From NCBI GenBank assembly GCA_035236585.1, contig CP141130.1:74409944-74473943 (forward strand): a stretch of DNA of 64,000 nucleotides, given 5' to 3'. Shown in pieces: positions 29,714 to 41,817 of this stretch; positions within the stretch are counted from its first letter, which is position 1, and every line of letters begins with the position of its first letter. The translations under genes and the position numbers were made by a program. Under the pieces are notes generated by a model. The model made no database searches, had not been told where the DNA came from, and saw nothing but the letters and a program-made list of their open reading frames with translations. Origin of the DNA: Warburgia ugandensis. Its lineage: Eukaryota > Streptophyta > Magnoliopsida > Canellales > Canellaceae.

Positions 29714-29942
29714 CAACCATTCCATAGGTTAGAATCATGTCAAGGTGATGAGTAAATAGGTCGCGTGTCAAACAGGTCGACACGACGGGTCAAATTGATT
29801 GACTCGAACACGACACGATTTTTGGCGTGTCATTTTTGGGTAACAGAAATGACACGAACACGATAAGACTCAACCCGAACCCGCTAAATTCGTGTCGGGT
29901 TCGTGTCGTGTTATCGTGTCGTGTCATATTTTGCCGCCCCTA

Positions 29943-29950
29943 CTTATTCA
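29943..29950. repeat. right target-site duplication CTTATTCA
   Basis: Exact copy of the eight bases at 25442-25449. Confidence 0.95.
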
Positions 29951-30064
29951 TCCATTTTGTAAATCCGGGATCATCTTTTCACTCATCTTAGTCTTAGGTG
30001 GTTCACAGTTGCAAAAAATCTCCAAATAATTGATTTTCTTGAAATATCCGAATTTTGAAATAGT

Positions 30065-30215
30065 TGAGTTGTTGCCGTGACTTGGAGATCATGGGTGGAA
30101 ACAGTCTCTTGCAAAATGCAAGATAAGGCTGTGTATTATATACCCTTTGTGGTCCGCCCCTTCACTTAACCCCGCATATGCAAGAGCTTCTTGCACTGGG
30201 CTGTCTTTTTTTTTT
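30065..30215 (+). mobile_element. Au-type SINE copy, + strand, 5'-truncated
   Basis: Retains 'gttgttgccgtgacttgg', a B-box relic, 'cagtctcttgcaaaatgcaa', 'gtggtccgccccttc', and 'gagcttcttgcactgggctg' followed by a T run. The A-box head is missing. It faces the copy at 30545-30718. Confidence 0.85.
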
Positions 30216-30544
30216 ATCCACATCTTTTTCATGTCCCAATATAAAATTTAGAAGTCTAGTATAATTCGAAATTAAGTTAAATACTAATCTAATTAATGTA
30301 ATTTTCATGAATAATTTGGCAAATTCTCAACTAATACATCTTGTTACACATGGACTATATTAGGAAGTATAATAATAGAAATTGTTTGCTTCCCAGGATA
30401 ATCATTCGTACTTTTCTGTTTAGACTCTTTTTTTTTTTTTTCTTTTTTTCTTTTTTTTTTTTTCTGCGGCCAATTTAATTAACTTTGTAGCTTTGACGTA
30501 TTATCCCTCTTTATGTCATCCTTTTGCAAAAAAAAAAAACAAGT
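30216..30544. other. spacer between two opposed SINEs
   Basis: AT-rich sequence with long T runs at 30,429-30,463 and an A run at 30,528-30,539. No gene. Confidence 0.5.
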
Positions 30545-30718
30545 GGTAGCCCCAGCGCACGAAGCTCCCGCATATGCGGGGTCTGGGAAAGACGCGGACC
30601 ACTAGGGTCAATAGTATGCAGCCTTACTTGCATTTTGCAAGAGACCGTTTCTACCTCTTGAACCCATGACCTCAAGGTCATGAGGCGACAGCTCTACCAT
30701 TGCGTCAAGGCTCCCCTT
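30545..30718 (-). mobile_element. Au-type SINE copy, - strand, near full length
   Basis: On the - strand: 'ggggagccttgacgcaatgg' head with A box, 'gaggtcatgggttcaag' B box, 'tctcttgcaaaatgcaagta', 'ggtccgcg', 'ccgcatatgcgggagcttcg', ending 'tgcgctggggc'. All blocks are in the usual Au-SINE order. ORFs that cross it are spurious. Confidence 0.92.
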
Positions 30719-31023
30719 CTTATGGGATCCATGTGCACATACACTGTATACAAATTTATCTGTTTTGTTGAGCGCCTTGTTAGTTGGAAACTGCCATGCT
30801 TAGCAACGGCTATGTCGTGGATTCAAGCCTACTCACCATTCCAAGAAGAAAAAGCAAATAAACAATGCCTGCAACATAATGTGATTGATCATGATAGCTT
30901 CTCCAATCCCAGCCAGTTTCACTGGAACGTGTCAAATAAAGAAATTCTGCCTTTGTTTTTTATTTGGAACCAATGATCCATTGAAATTTAATCGTAACAA
31001 ATTTATTTATTTATTTCCCTTTT

Positions 31024-31102
31024 TGGTTGGTAAGCTGGGATTGAACCTCTAACCTCAAGTGAGTTTTCTGTATCTCAACCATTGAGCTACAGGGCCAACC
31101 CC
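31024..31102 (-). mobile_element. tRNA-like element, not Au type
   Basis: On the - strand: 'ggccctgtagctcaatgg' then 'ttgag' (A-box-like), about 30 bp, then 'gaggttagaggttcaatccc' (B-box-like). The spacing between boxes is tRNA-like. No cloverleaf with paired acceptor ends is convincing, so this is a tRNA-derived SINE head or a tRNA pseudogene. Confidence 0.55.
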
Positions 31103-31209
31103 AATCCTAGCATCATTACTCAGATAAAGATGTTTTTGGTGCAAGCTCTCTTCAGTTGAGAGTGAGAGACAACAGAAGGTGGCATGAGCACCGATTTAAT
31201 GCTATTAGG

Positions 31210-31875
31210 CAGAGGCGAAGCCAGGTTTTTTGGTCAGCGGGGGGAACTTTTTGTCATTATTTAAAGTTGCAAATTTTCAAAAGCAAAGGAAATATTTAAA
31301 TTGAAATAAGATTGAAGTAAAACTAATAAAATAATTTTTTTATTATTAAAATACCTTATCTATTTCTATCTCGTCATGTCTCCATATTTTGGAATCTTTC
31401 CATATGATCTCATTCGTTAGTTTGACTAAGTGTATCCTTCTCAATGTATGTTATCAGACAATTATTTATCCATTGATCTCTCGTTGAAGTATGCAATTGA
31501 TTTTTTGCTATCTTGGTAATTGAGAATGCCCTTTCAACAGTCTCAATAGCAACAAGTATTACTAATGCCAGCATCATAAAAAATAGAATAATGGATATAA
31601 GACATCTCTCTTTCTTTTCACCATCTTTTTAGCAAGATCATTTATACATTTCACTTCTAAGGGAGCACACATCAATAATCTAAGTCTTAAGTTTATTTTC
31701 AAGTGTTAAAAGATCTACTTTAGAAAAGTTACTGTTATATAATTAGACAAGATGAGCCAATTTTTTTCAATCAAATGCAAGGAATTGATTGTTTAGGTTT
31801 GAGCAAGCAAAGCAAATAACTCTATATTCACCTCAGTGAACCAATTGCTCAGCTCTTGCAGTTCATCTTTATATC
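31210..31875 (-). pseudogene. hAT transposase remnant (C-terminal dimerisation region)
   Basis: Translating the - strand gives LVAIETVERAFSITKIAKNQ, then RDQWINNCLITYIEKD at about 31,550-31,430. This is the signature of the hAT C-terminal dimerisation domain of the Tip100/zinc-finger MYM-like group. Upstream, at about 31,870-31,800, the frame reads YRYKDELQELSNWFTEVN and IELFALLA, also typical of these proteins. Stops and frame breaks separate the blocks. The sequence starting at 31210, 'cagaggcgaagccagg', resembles a hAT terminal inverted repeat. The opposite end and most of the transposase are absent. It is not the autonomous partner of the 25.45-29.94 kb element: it is broken and its ends differ. 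Confidence 0.8.
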
Positions 31876-32993
31876 TGTATAGAATAGTTTAGTTTGTCTC
31901 TCTTTTACATTTCGTTTTCAGTGCTTAATGGATCCCACTAGTTAGAACAAATAATTAAGAAGCTACTAGCAGTGGTCACTGCATGGGACCTACTATCAAT
32001 TGCCTTAGAAATGTATAGTGGGCGGCAGAGTCCATGACCAAATTAGAGGAATAGCATTACCTATTCTGGAATTTCTAGAATTATTGTGGTGTGGGGGTTG
32101 GGCCAATTGCCCCCACTATCCCCCATATTGGCTCCACCTATGGTTTTGTGCTTGCCCATCTCCTATGCCACAAAATCATTTGTATTTGGTTAAGGTCTGT
32201 ATTGGGAACCACTCTTCAACAATCATGATAGGAATAGTACACTAGTGTGTGGATACTCCAGTTAGTGTACTCATTCAGTAATTTTGATTAGTTCAGAACA
32301 TTATCTTTTGCAAAGAACCGTGTGCTTGAGGTACAATCCAAAGAATGAAATGAGCTGCTTTTCCTTTCTCTGGCACTTAGGGGTTGTCTGGGACAGGAAT
32401 AACAGTCCATGGATTTTAAGTCATTCCTGGAGATGGAATTTTTGCGCTGCTATTTGTAGCCTTAAAAACATGGATTAATAAAAAACAGCCCTAGCTTTTA
32501 GGCCTATTTTATCTATGTTTGAATCATTTTGTCTACGTAATAAGGTTGCAAATAGTAGCCAAACAGCGCAGTAGAGAACTTGTCCATCAATCCATTATAT
32601 ATTAAACCAGTAAACAGGTGCTGTTGACATGTGTGAGATCTTGGAGTGCAATTTCTGTGATACATAACTGGCGTTTGCAATCAATGTACTTAAGATACTT
32701 TGGTTCATCAACTGTAATCCTTGGGCAATGGAAATCCTTCAGGGACTAAATAACACCAATTCTGAACAATGTTTTAGGCTTGCACTCATCCATGTTGATT
32801 GGAAACTGCCCCATTTGACAACCAAGTTGTTGTGTCTGAAGTCCACTCAACATTGAACCAAAAGAAGTAAGCAAATTTTTAGAATAATTTTGTTTCATAT
32901 AATCGTAGGCTTGGTGACTGTCGTGGACCAAAACCTCTGCCCACCACTGCAGATTTTTTCATCATGGGATGATCCTAGTAGCAGGTTAAAAAA
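31876..32993. other. intergenic, no gene seen
   Basis: ORFs of 61-75 aa without recognisable features. Nothing else identified. Confidence 0.45.
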
Positions 32994-33168
32994 GGGGGCA
33001 GCTCCAATGCACGAAGTTCCTCCCTATACAGGGTCTAGGAAAGGGACAGACTGTAAGGGTCAATAGTACAGTCTTACCTTGCATTTTTGCAAGAGGATGT
33101 TTCCATGCCTTGAACCCGTGACCTCAAAATCACATGACGATAACCCTACTGTTGCACCAAGACTCCCC
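32994..33168 (-). mobile_element. Au-type SINE copy, - strand
   Basis: On the - strand: 'ggggagtcttggtgcaac' head, 'gattttgaggtcacgggttc' B box, 'catcctcttgcaaaaatgca', 'cccttacagtctgtcc', 'ggaggaacttcgtgcattgg', ending in a short run before A/T. Moderately diverged. Confidence 0.9.
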
Positions 33169-33969
33169 GTCATAATATTCGTGGCAAGTCCCAACTCGAA
33201 ATGTCAGACTTATTTTCTATTCAATGGTGAGTGGACCTGAACTCAAATGCAAGAAACCTTTTGTTTGTCAAACGAGACACTTGGCAGGATAATTTCTCGA
33301 GCCCAACGTGACCTTCTTAAATCCATGATAGCTATGGGGGTATGAAAGTTGAATTTCTCCATGTGAAGTAATTTGATCAGGTTGCACACAGAAAAGTGGA
33401 GCCTCTACGTTGGCAGACTGCAAATTTGATCAACCACAGGCAACGCGATGCGCCCCATTGTAAGGTGTCATTGGCAGTTACTTTAACTAGGTAGATGTCA
33501 CAATATTCTTCTCATAAAGCAGTTGGTAGGAGATGATGACTCCCATCTCCTTACTTTCCAGGGACGCGTCTAATAATGGCCTTTCCTACAACAAGAGGAA
33601 TGCTTTCTGTAGTGGTTTGCCGACCATAAGCACAAGGGTGTTCTCTGGCAACCATATCATTCATCCTGTCCTGTCTTTGATAGGCAATGACTCAAGAATC
33701 TTCTTCTTCAAGAGTCTTAGCATAGGCAATCACCAAAAAATTTGTTCTCCTTCCCATAGTTGTACTCTTTCTTGTTGTAAGGCCTAAAATAAAAGCTCTA
33801 AAGAGGAGGCACCATGAGACTGATGCTTGAGGCACAAAGAAACTATACTTTGGATGGTTTCCATGAAACCCAAGCACGGCTAGGTTCAATAGCTACAGGA
33901 CTATCAACCTGAATACAATAACCCCCTGTACGATTGAGTAAATAGGCTCACACTAGATAATCTCCTTCT

Positions 33970-34019
33970 CTGGACTCCGTATAGGAAGGAGCTTCGTGCA
34001 CCCTGGAGCTGTCCTTTTT
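33970..34019 (+). mobile_element. Au-type SINE 3' fragment, + strand
   Basis: Only the tail is present: 'ctccgtataggaaggagctt', 'cgtgcaccctggagctgtcc' and a T run. The tRNA-like half is absent. Confidence 0.65.
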
Positions 34020-36698
34020 GGTTCTTAATTATCTACATATGGCCCTTTTTTTTCCTAGATGATCGTTTTGTCTGACTTTTGGTTAAAATTTTCCAATCAG
34101 AGGACATGGATACTGGCAAGACCTCATTGAATTCATCGCTTGGGCTAACAACCACGACCTGGCCAAATCAAACATCTGACATGCTCGAGATCTTTGGTTC
34201 AGGGCAATCCCAGCAGGATCCTTACATGCTTAAACCTGCACCATGATTCTGAACAGAAAATTAGTCCTGTAAGACTAAACGTGATACTATCCTAAGCTCA
34301 TCTACGAGTGCTTTGGGCTCCTCCAACCAGTTCACAGCCCAAACTGGCCGTCCCAACACTGCAACAAATCAAATCCTGAAGGTTCTAGAAGTTGACCTGA
34401 ATCTACTAATGTGCATATAGGTGGGAAATCCATTGACAGGAAGTGGTTTGAAATTCGTGGACAAGCAATGGGAAATCGTAATGATTAGCAGACCTTGGTG
34501 TGCACTTGGTGGGCTTATGGTTATGGAGATAATCACATAATGTGATAAGAATCAAGGCCCAATTTGTTGACCATTTTAGACGTGGTAAAGTCAAACGGGG
34601 TCCACTTCTTATCGTGTGCTCATGATTAGATGGGAAGCTGAGTTCACGAAATGAAGGGACTCAATTTCAAAAGCAGACCTATGGATGAGTTTTGACATGT
34701 TAGTGCCAATGAATGTGCTATCCTAAATAATATAACATAAGACTTGGGTTTATGGGGCCTTTTAGCCTGACGCTTTCACAATATGTAAAGTGGGAAGTAT
34801 CCACTTTTTTTCCAAGTGAAGAAAGTCAAAAGGTTTTTTGTTCTGTGTCATTGTTATAGTAGTAAATCCATCTTTCCATTTTTACAGTAGAAAAAGGCTT
34901 CTGTTGGTTTGTGGAATATAATTACTTGTCTAGATTAAAAGAGGTCATTGGGCAAGTTAGCTAGTTAGGAGGTTCTATTGATATTTTGGAGGTCTTGGGA
35001 TCAAATACCATGGCAATCACATTAATTTTTCTATCCTTTCTCAAAAGGTTAATTGTCCAGCTAATATGTAGAGGCAAAAGCTTGGTTTGATATCCTATCC
35101 TCCAATATAAGACGCTGAAATAGTGAATATTTCTATAACTAAATGCAAATATTATCCAAAAAAGATCCTCTAAATGTGCCAGCAATGGCTACTACGACTG
35201 GCCACTCACAACTTGACATCTCTCCTAGAATACGTAGGTTGGAGGTTACATTTAGAAGAGTGTGCGAGTGATTTGCCTAGTAATTCTTCTCTTATACTCC
35301 TAAAAAAGATAAGCGCAAAAAACATGAAGAAGAAGAAGAAGAATCTTCTAAATGTGAATGAGCTATGAAATACCTTACAAATCTATAAACCTCTGGTAGA
35401 GCTAATGAAACAAATTTGCCCTATATAATAGTGTAATTTAAAATTATGATACAATTCAAGCACGACAATGTCTCCTAATTAAACCATTTTATTTTTTAAT
35501 CCACTAAAGAATTACAAAGTACCTAGTAATATATTATATTAGTCCCTAAATCTACATAAAAATCTCCAACAAGATAGAAAGTGGCACCTCAATCCTTTGA
35601 CCAAGCATAGCAAGAGGTTATGTGTTCTCTACAACCAACTATGTTGGACAGCTTTGGCAATTGAATACTTAGATGAAAACCTAATTATCCTCCATTTTAA
35701 ATGTATGACCTTTTAAATGCCTTAAATTCACAGAGGGAGAGAGTGACAAATAAAATAAAAAGAACGAAAGATTGCTCTAGGTCCATGCATGTCGTGTGTA
35801 CACTGTTGAAATAAGTAAGAGGAACATAAATTTTGCCCATTATAAGTGTTTAGACCATTATCTAATAGTCTTGGAACCATGATCAACAATGTCTTAGGAG
35901 TCTGCTAAGAGAAGCTATGTGGAACCCAAGTCCATGTGACATGGAGACAACATTAAGCAAGATCCCTGATGAGGACCGGCCAAATCCTGGTCTCAATCAC
36001 GTGTTCTGTGCGACACTAGTGGTTGATATGGGGGTCATGCCTTGACAGTGCTTCAAGGGATAGTGAATTTATAAACTTAAGCGGTCCATTCTTAACATAT
36101 AACATCACTTCTTGTCAAACTATATATAATAGTAATATGTCATTTCATATTTGCATGCACTGATTCAAGCATCTTCTAAAACCATATAACATCAACTGCA
36201 TGCCATCTATGTATGGCTTACTTGCCTAATGGAGAGACAAACAAGAAGAAATAGAAACCATTGGCTACTATTTCCGTTTTGGTGTTGGATGGAATCGTTG
36301 GACAGATGTAGCATTCTCTAATGGGAGAAATCCAACTTCAGGCTTTCTACCATCTTTTAACCCACAACAAGGCTCGATGACTAGTTATTTCTAATTTAGT
36401 TTAATTTGATAGCCGTTTTTAGTACTGTAGCAAGTTGGATTACCATAATCCTCCTTCTCTCTCTCTCCCCCTAAACCAGCAGAACAATGAACCTACAGCG
36501 GTTTAAGATTGACAGAAGCATGCATACCTATGACTTTACCTCCCGCCCAAGTCGAGAAAGCCTTTCTTCTCTCTGCTCCTAAGTAAGCCAGTGAAACTCT
36601 AAACGTTCTCTCCATTTCTCCATTTCCACATCGCTCATGTCTTTGTAATAAACATCTACTCAGTAAGAAAGAAACCAGAACCCACTCCAAAGCCAAAA
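34020..36698. other. intergenic, no gene assigned
   Basis: Short ORFs only. The last about 200 bp (36.5-36.7 kb) is CT-rich and GC-richer, and may be the former promoter and 5' leader copied with the UTP6 fragment. Confidence 0.45.
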
Positions 36699-37092
36699 AT
36701 GGCGGGCATAGTACAGTTTCGCTTTGAATGCATAGTCGATGAGCTAGACGACCAAGAAAGAAGACCCCTTTCATTGAGAGAGAAGAAAGGAAGAGGCTTC
36801 GAATACCGCCTAAAATGCCCATCTGCTGCACTCAAACAAGACTTTCTAGCCCACATCGAGTATGAGAAGCAACTCGATTCACTTTGTCTTCTTCCCAAGA
36901 AATCAACTTTCAATAATGGAAGGAAAACAGTTGCAGTAAGAGGTGGAAGAAATCCGTTTTTAATTTTGCAGGTGCATCATGGATTCTCCAAAGCTTTTGA
37001 CTTGCTGTTTTAAGTTCTAAAGGCGATATCGATATCTGGTTTTAGGATCTTGAGTTCTGCCAAGAACGCGGCCATGGACTGATAAAGCAAGT
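36699..37092 (+). pseudogene. UTP6: UTP6-like N-terminal fragment (U3 snoRNP protein), truncated
   Basis: The frame opens MAGIVQFRFECIVDELDDQE, then GFEYRLKCPSAALKQDFLAH, then IEYEKQLDSL. This is the conserved N-terminus of UTP6, a half-a-TPR protein of the small-subunit processome that handles pre-rRNA in the nucleolus. Against the family as I recall it, about eight residues are missing between ERR and FEYRLK. A 36 bp segment with gtaagag...ttttgcag ends (36936-36971) looks like a shrunken intron. In another frame, 37021-37092 reads KGDIDIWF, stop, DLEFCQERGHGLIKQ, the next conserved block. The full protein is about 650 aa, so this keeps less than a fifth. The 104 aa open frame ends at 37013 and is probably non-functional, though transcription cannot be excluded. 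Confidence 0.8.
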
Positions 37093-38480
37093 CTCATTTT
37101 AGTTAAAATTTTGTTCCTTCTGTTTTTCTTGTTTGGATTTGTTTTGGGGTTTTGAGGATGAATTAGCTTATTTGGGTCTTATTTAGATACTGGGTTGTGT
37201 TTGATAATGATTTTGGATTTCGGTGTTGTTTGTTTTGGTATGGATTTAAGTTATGTTTTGTGATGTGATGATTTTCTTGCGTTGATAGTCTGTTACATGA
37301 TCTGCTGTAAGTTCATGGATTATGTTGAATTTTGGTACAGAGAAAAGGAAGAAGGGAAGGACAATATGATAATCTAACTTGACTTGGTGCAGTACAAATA
37401 AAAATTGTACTAAATTGGGAAATGAGTGGGCAGGAAGCCTTGAAGGACTTAAAAGATGGCAGAAAGTATGGAACTAGGATTCAGAACCCTCCAATATAAT
37501 CTATCCTAGGTAGTCATTCTCGATATCTAGCAAGTTTCTTTGTAAGAAAGTTGATGTTGGTAACTGAAGGTGTTTTTGAAGGTAAGTTTTTGTATTTAAC
37601 ATGAGAAGGTTATTTGAGAGAAAATAGGAAAGATTTAAAAAATTAGAGAAATACAATTTACAAAACCTTCTTTGATTCACCCCCAAAAGAATAGACCATG
37701 GCCAAAACTTACCCATTTCTGTTGTATGTATCAAACTCTAGGTTTTGTTACTTGATAAACCCTAGTGCAGCCGATCACATAGAACAATTCACCTCTCGTC
37801 ATTATACATGGTTACAAGTTTGAGATGGTACTTTTTCCCTACCTAGGAAGATTTTAATTAGGCTTAGGATTTAAGATAATAGGTTACTATGTACTTTGCT
37901 TCTTAACTATTTGAAAGTACAAAGAAAAAAAGAAAAAAACTTGAAGGCCTTTAAGTAGGAGGGCAATTCTTTATATATATGTAGTCTCTAATTACTATAT
38001 TTGGATATATTACCAACAACAGGACAAAGGCCTAGCACAGTTAATCCCTGACAACTTAGCATTTCCCCCATAGTTGTCAATTCTGTTCTGATAGCTATTG
38101 TGTTTGGTTGCCAAAATGATATGATCTAGAATTTCATCAAATTTGGAGAAAAAAAATTTTGTTTACTATTGTGTAAATTTTTATTCTAAAATTTCAAATA
38201 TAATAAAAGACCAAATTTTATTGAAATTCCAGACCTAAACAACTAAAAATGGGCCCAAATGAATCAAAAGTGGTGAAATAGATTGGATTTTTTAAGGCCA
38301 AATTGTCTTTTTTCCATTGTGGAATATAAGTTCTCAAAATTTTAGTCGAAATAGAAATTGATAACTATAATCTCTCTTGGAATACGCTTGGTCACAGGTA
38401 CTTAGGCACCTCTTTTCCCTTTAGCCAAAGATTGAGGAAAGTGTGCAAGTGATTTGTTTAGAAATTATTATCTTGCACTA
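37093..38480. other. intergenic, no gene seen
   Basis: T-rich sequence immediately after the UTP6 block (37.1-37.3 kb) may be the start of the copied next intron. After that nothing recognisable. Confidence 0.45.
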
Positions 38481-38657
38481 GGGGGCAGCTTCGGTGCACG
38501 AAGGTCCCGCCTATGCGGGGATAGGGAAGGGGCGGACCACAAGGGCCTAAAGTTCATAGCCTTACCTTGCATTTTGCAAGAGGCTGTTTCCACGCCTTGA
38601 ACCCGTGACCTCAAGGTCACACGGCGACAACTTTTACCATTGTGCCAAGGCTCCCCT
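38481..38657 (-). mobile_element. Au-type SINE copy, - strand, well preserved
   Basis: One of the best copies. On the - strand: 'ggggagccttggcacaatgg' A-box head, 'gtgtgaccttgaggtcacgg' and 'gttcaaggcgtgg' B box, 'cagcctcttgcaaaatgcaa', 'ggtccgccccttcc', 'cgcataggcgggacc', ending 'cgtgcaccgaagctgc'. Useful as a local reference for the family. Confidence 0.95.
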
Positions 38658-41600
38658 TCCTTAGCTTGCACTAGAAAGGAAATAAAATTTAAGAAAGATG
38701 AGATGCTAGTGACTTCTACTTCTTCCTAGTTTTCAGCTCTGGATTAGCATAAGGTTTCTTTCATCATTTACAACTATGTTTCCATGGGAGAGCTTTACTT
38801 ACACATTTTTGTTCCTCCTATGATCTATCTAGTCATGAACATTTTAAGGGTTTCCCACCAATGAACCAGCATATCCATTCAACATTACTTTTTCCACCAA
38901 TAATAGTGTAAGTCCTCCATGTCCTCTGTGCAAGGGTTAGCCAAGGAGCTTCGCCTTGTATATATGGTCCTCATAACAAGTAATGAACTAGCAACAATGG
39001 AACCTATCATCACTATATGTTATTAATGTAACTAATCAGAAACTGTAAAATAAATGATGACGTTGATGGCTGCAAGATTCAAAATCCCTTTTAGAAGGCT
39101 TATATGATGGTCTTCATATGGAACTCAAATTTCAAGTCAAATTCATGTAAGCTTATCATGTGCCACATCCAATTCGCATGAGTTTTTATTGACCAAGACT
39201 CATTTGGGCAAAATGATTAAATGACTCTAGTTGACAAAGTATTCCCGCTTTCAAAAGATTTGAAATAACAAGAAATGACCAACAAGCCAAATTGGTGTGT
39301 GAACACACTCCTAAATATGTGACAATTAAATGTGTACATATTTTGTTTATTTCAACACTTTGTTAATATATAAAAAACATATGTAATAATTGGAAAGGGC
39401 CATCCTAGTCTTCCTAGATTAGAAAGAATAATCAGGAATGCTAGTGTAGAGTATGACAACACCCCAACAGGTGTGTAACCCCTCCATTTGTGTATGATGG
39501 ACTCCACACGTCATTGATTCATGACATTCATCTAACCTCCCTAGTTTTATATATCTGCCTGTAAAAATGCCATCACAAAGGGAAATGATGATGTCACTTT
39601 ACTAGACATGAATAGTCAGAAGCTCTACATAAGCAATGGTTATGTCCCAGTAGGAGTAGATGCTCATGAACGTCCTAAGGCTACAGTGTTTTTAGATGAT
39701 CTAAGTTATTCATCATGTTCGGTCATTGGGCGTACCAAAATTAGCTAACCTGCAAGAAATTAATTTATTTGGATGCTCTCAACCAATTGTTTTAGATCTT
39801 TTTAAAATTAATAAAAATAAATGGTCAAGATTTTTTATCCAAAGAGACTAAAAGCATCTAATGGCCATGCAATTTGATGAATGGCTTAAATCTGAAAAAG
39901 ATTATCACCTTCAATGAAAAAGGCAACTTCTACTCCTTAGGAGCTTTATGAGCGTCTTCTCACGAGGTTGCAATTTCCTTTACTCAACCCGTACAGCACT
40001 TGTGTGCAACTCATTTGCAAAACACAAGTCAATCTTCAGCTCCTCACTCTCTATTTTAAGGGCTACATCCACTCACCCTTTAGAGTGATGAGAGAACTCT
40101 AGAGAATTTAGAAAGGGACTTGCTTAAAGATGACTTGTATTGCAATTCAAATGGTTTTTCTGTGTGTTACACTGAAGGACTCTCCCCCATTTATAGGCTT
40201 AAAGAGAAACAAGCAATGGTCTAGATTATGTACAAGTGTTGCTCATCCAATAGTATTAGATCAGTCTACATTGTCTCTTGAAGAAAGAAGATTCTAGACT
40301 ACTACATACACTTCATTAGTGTATTGCCCAAGTGCATATACCGAATTCAGCTTGGTGTATGTGAGAAGCTTGTAGAGAATTTCTAGAGACTCCTAGAATT
40401 TGGGCTAGGCCTTTTTAATGCTGGCAAAAATGCCTTCCTTGAGTAGTAGAAACAGGTCATATGCTTACTAGATGTTTAGTGAAATTAGGCCTCGTGATAG
40501 TCTAATCTTATGGGGACTCTTTGATGGAAGTGAAATTGCACAGTTGTTGGGGTGTCAAGAATCATGGGCTTACATCATTCTTAGTTACTAGACTACCTTG
40601 TTCAAGCCAAACAGCGTCAACTCAACCACCCTTGGCATGCCCTTCAAGCTGGTATTTCCCTCAACTTTTTCTTTCAACCTTCTTATATGGTACAAGTTTT
40701 GTTGACCGACTAACAAAGTAGAAGTGGAACCAGGTTTGTCCCCACCGAAATCTGAAACAGTCCATCGTCTTGTCTCTGCAGACCGCATGCAGTAGACAAT
40801 ACCAACCTCGTGAAGAGATGCTAGACTGATTCAAGCGACACGGAAACATGTACTAAACTGTGTTACCAGTCACTACTGACGTAAATCTCTCTCTCTCTCT
40901 CTCATTGGTGAAGAACGACACAGGATACCACAGAGGCCCTTGATTTGTTGGTCAATAGAAGCAAACGCAATGCTTATGTAAGATAGATGTCATTTGGATT
41001 ACAAATGTATGACAGCAACCACCACAAGAGACCCCAGTTTTTGGGTTAACTTTTTTCTTATATTTTAAATGAGAAAGAAAGGTAACAAGGAAACATGAGA
41101 GGTGTGCCAAAACAACTAACCTTGTCAAAGACTCCAAAAGTGGAAACCTGCTCCCAACTTCATCTGCATTTGATTCCTTCATACTTATCATCTACATACT
41201 CCTTTCTATAGCAATCATTTGGCGTGGATGGGTGTGGTCCAAAAATTTTCCCAATCAGAAGAGATCCTAGCCCTCTAACCATTTTAAAGTTACTCTTGGA
41301 TGCTGATATTTGTCCTTTGTTTCTTTAGCAGTCCATCTGCAAGCTCTCAACCAAAGGGTAAATTTCATCATATATTGATCTTTGATTGTATACTAACAAG
41401 GCATACCCATAATAGCTACTCTTCAAGGTTTTCCACAGTGGATGCTACTGTACCAACAATTTTATTAGCACCATCAAAGCAAGAACAGGTCCTAAACATT
41501 TGAAACTGACATATGCCTTTTATTTACTTACACGGCAAGGTATACGGTGTTGGACATTAATATATTTCTATTTGGATATGTTTTCTAGACTATCCAGTAC

Positions 41601-41817
41601 ATGGGCTTTGTTTGTCTGTGATTGCAGTTGTTCATCCAATGTGCCCCATTGTGGGTGAGCTATAGCCCCATGACAATAAACTGAAAAACCCTAACCTTCT
41701 GGACAGAGTCACCCACTGCTCATATTAAGTGCCTTTTGTTGTTATAACTGCCCACTTATATACCCTTGTTTGGTAATATCGTTTATGACCGGATATACAT
41801 TATCTATGAGTGGCAAA
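38658..41817. other. intergenic, no gene assigned
   Basis: About 3.2 kb without a recognisable gene. It includes a short (TC)n run at about 40,886-40,904. ORFs at 40.5-41.5 kb overlap on both strands and show no family signature. Confidence 0.45.

Larger units (their letters stand above)
25450..29942. mobile_element. non-autonomous hAT-type DNA transposon, 4,493 bp
   Basis: Ends are TAGGGGTGGCAA on the left and the complement of TAGGGGCGGCAA on the right, imperfect inverted repeats of about 12 bp. They are flanked by a perfect 8 bp duplication, CTTATTCA. Subterminal regions on both sides are packed with 'acacgaacacgacacg'-type motifs in both orientations (25,485-25,680 and 29,757-29,930), typical transposase-binding clutter of plant hAT elements. 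The inside holds two palindromic-repeat arrays, a large direct duplication and AT-rich filler, and no transposase ORF. It must depend on transposase supplied elsewhere. The perfect duplication suggests a fairly recent insertion, or at least one with no later change at the site. Confidence 0.93.

Noticed and set aside
25450-29942. Possible CRISPR-like array because of regularly repeated palindromic units
   Set aside because: Units are mirrored hairpins with no unique spacers, lie inside a plant hAT transposon, and the host is a plant nucleus.
38468-38671. 67 aa ORF on the - strand
   Set aside because: It lies entirely within an Au-SINE copy.
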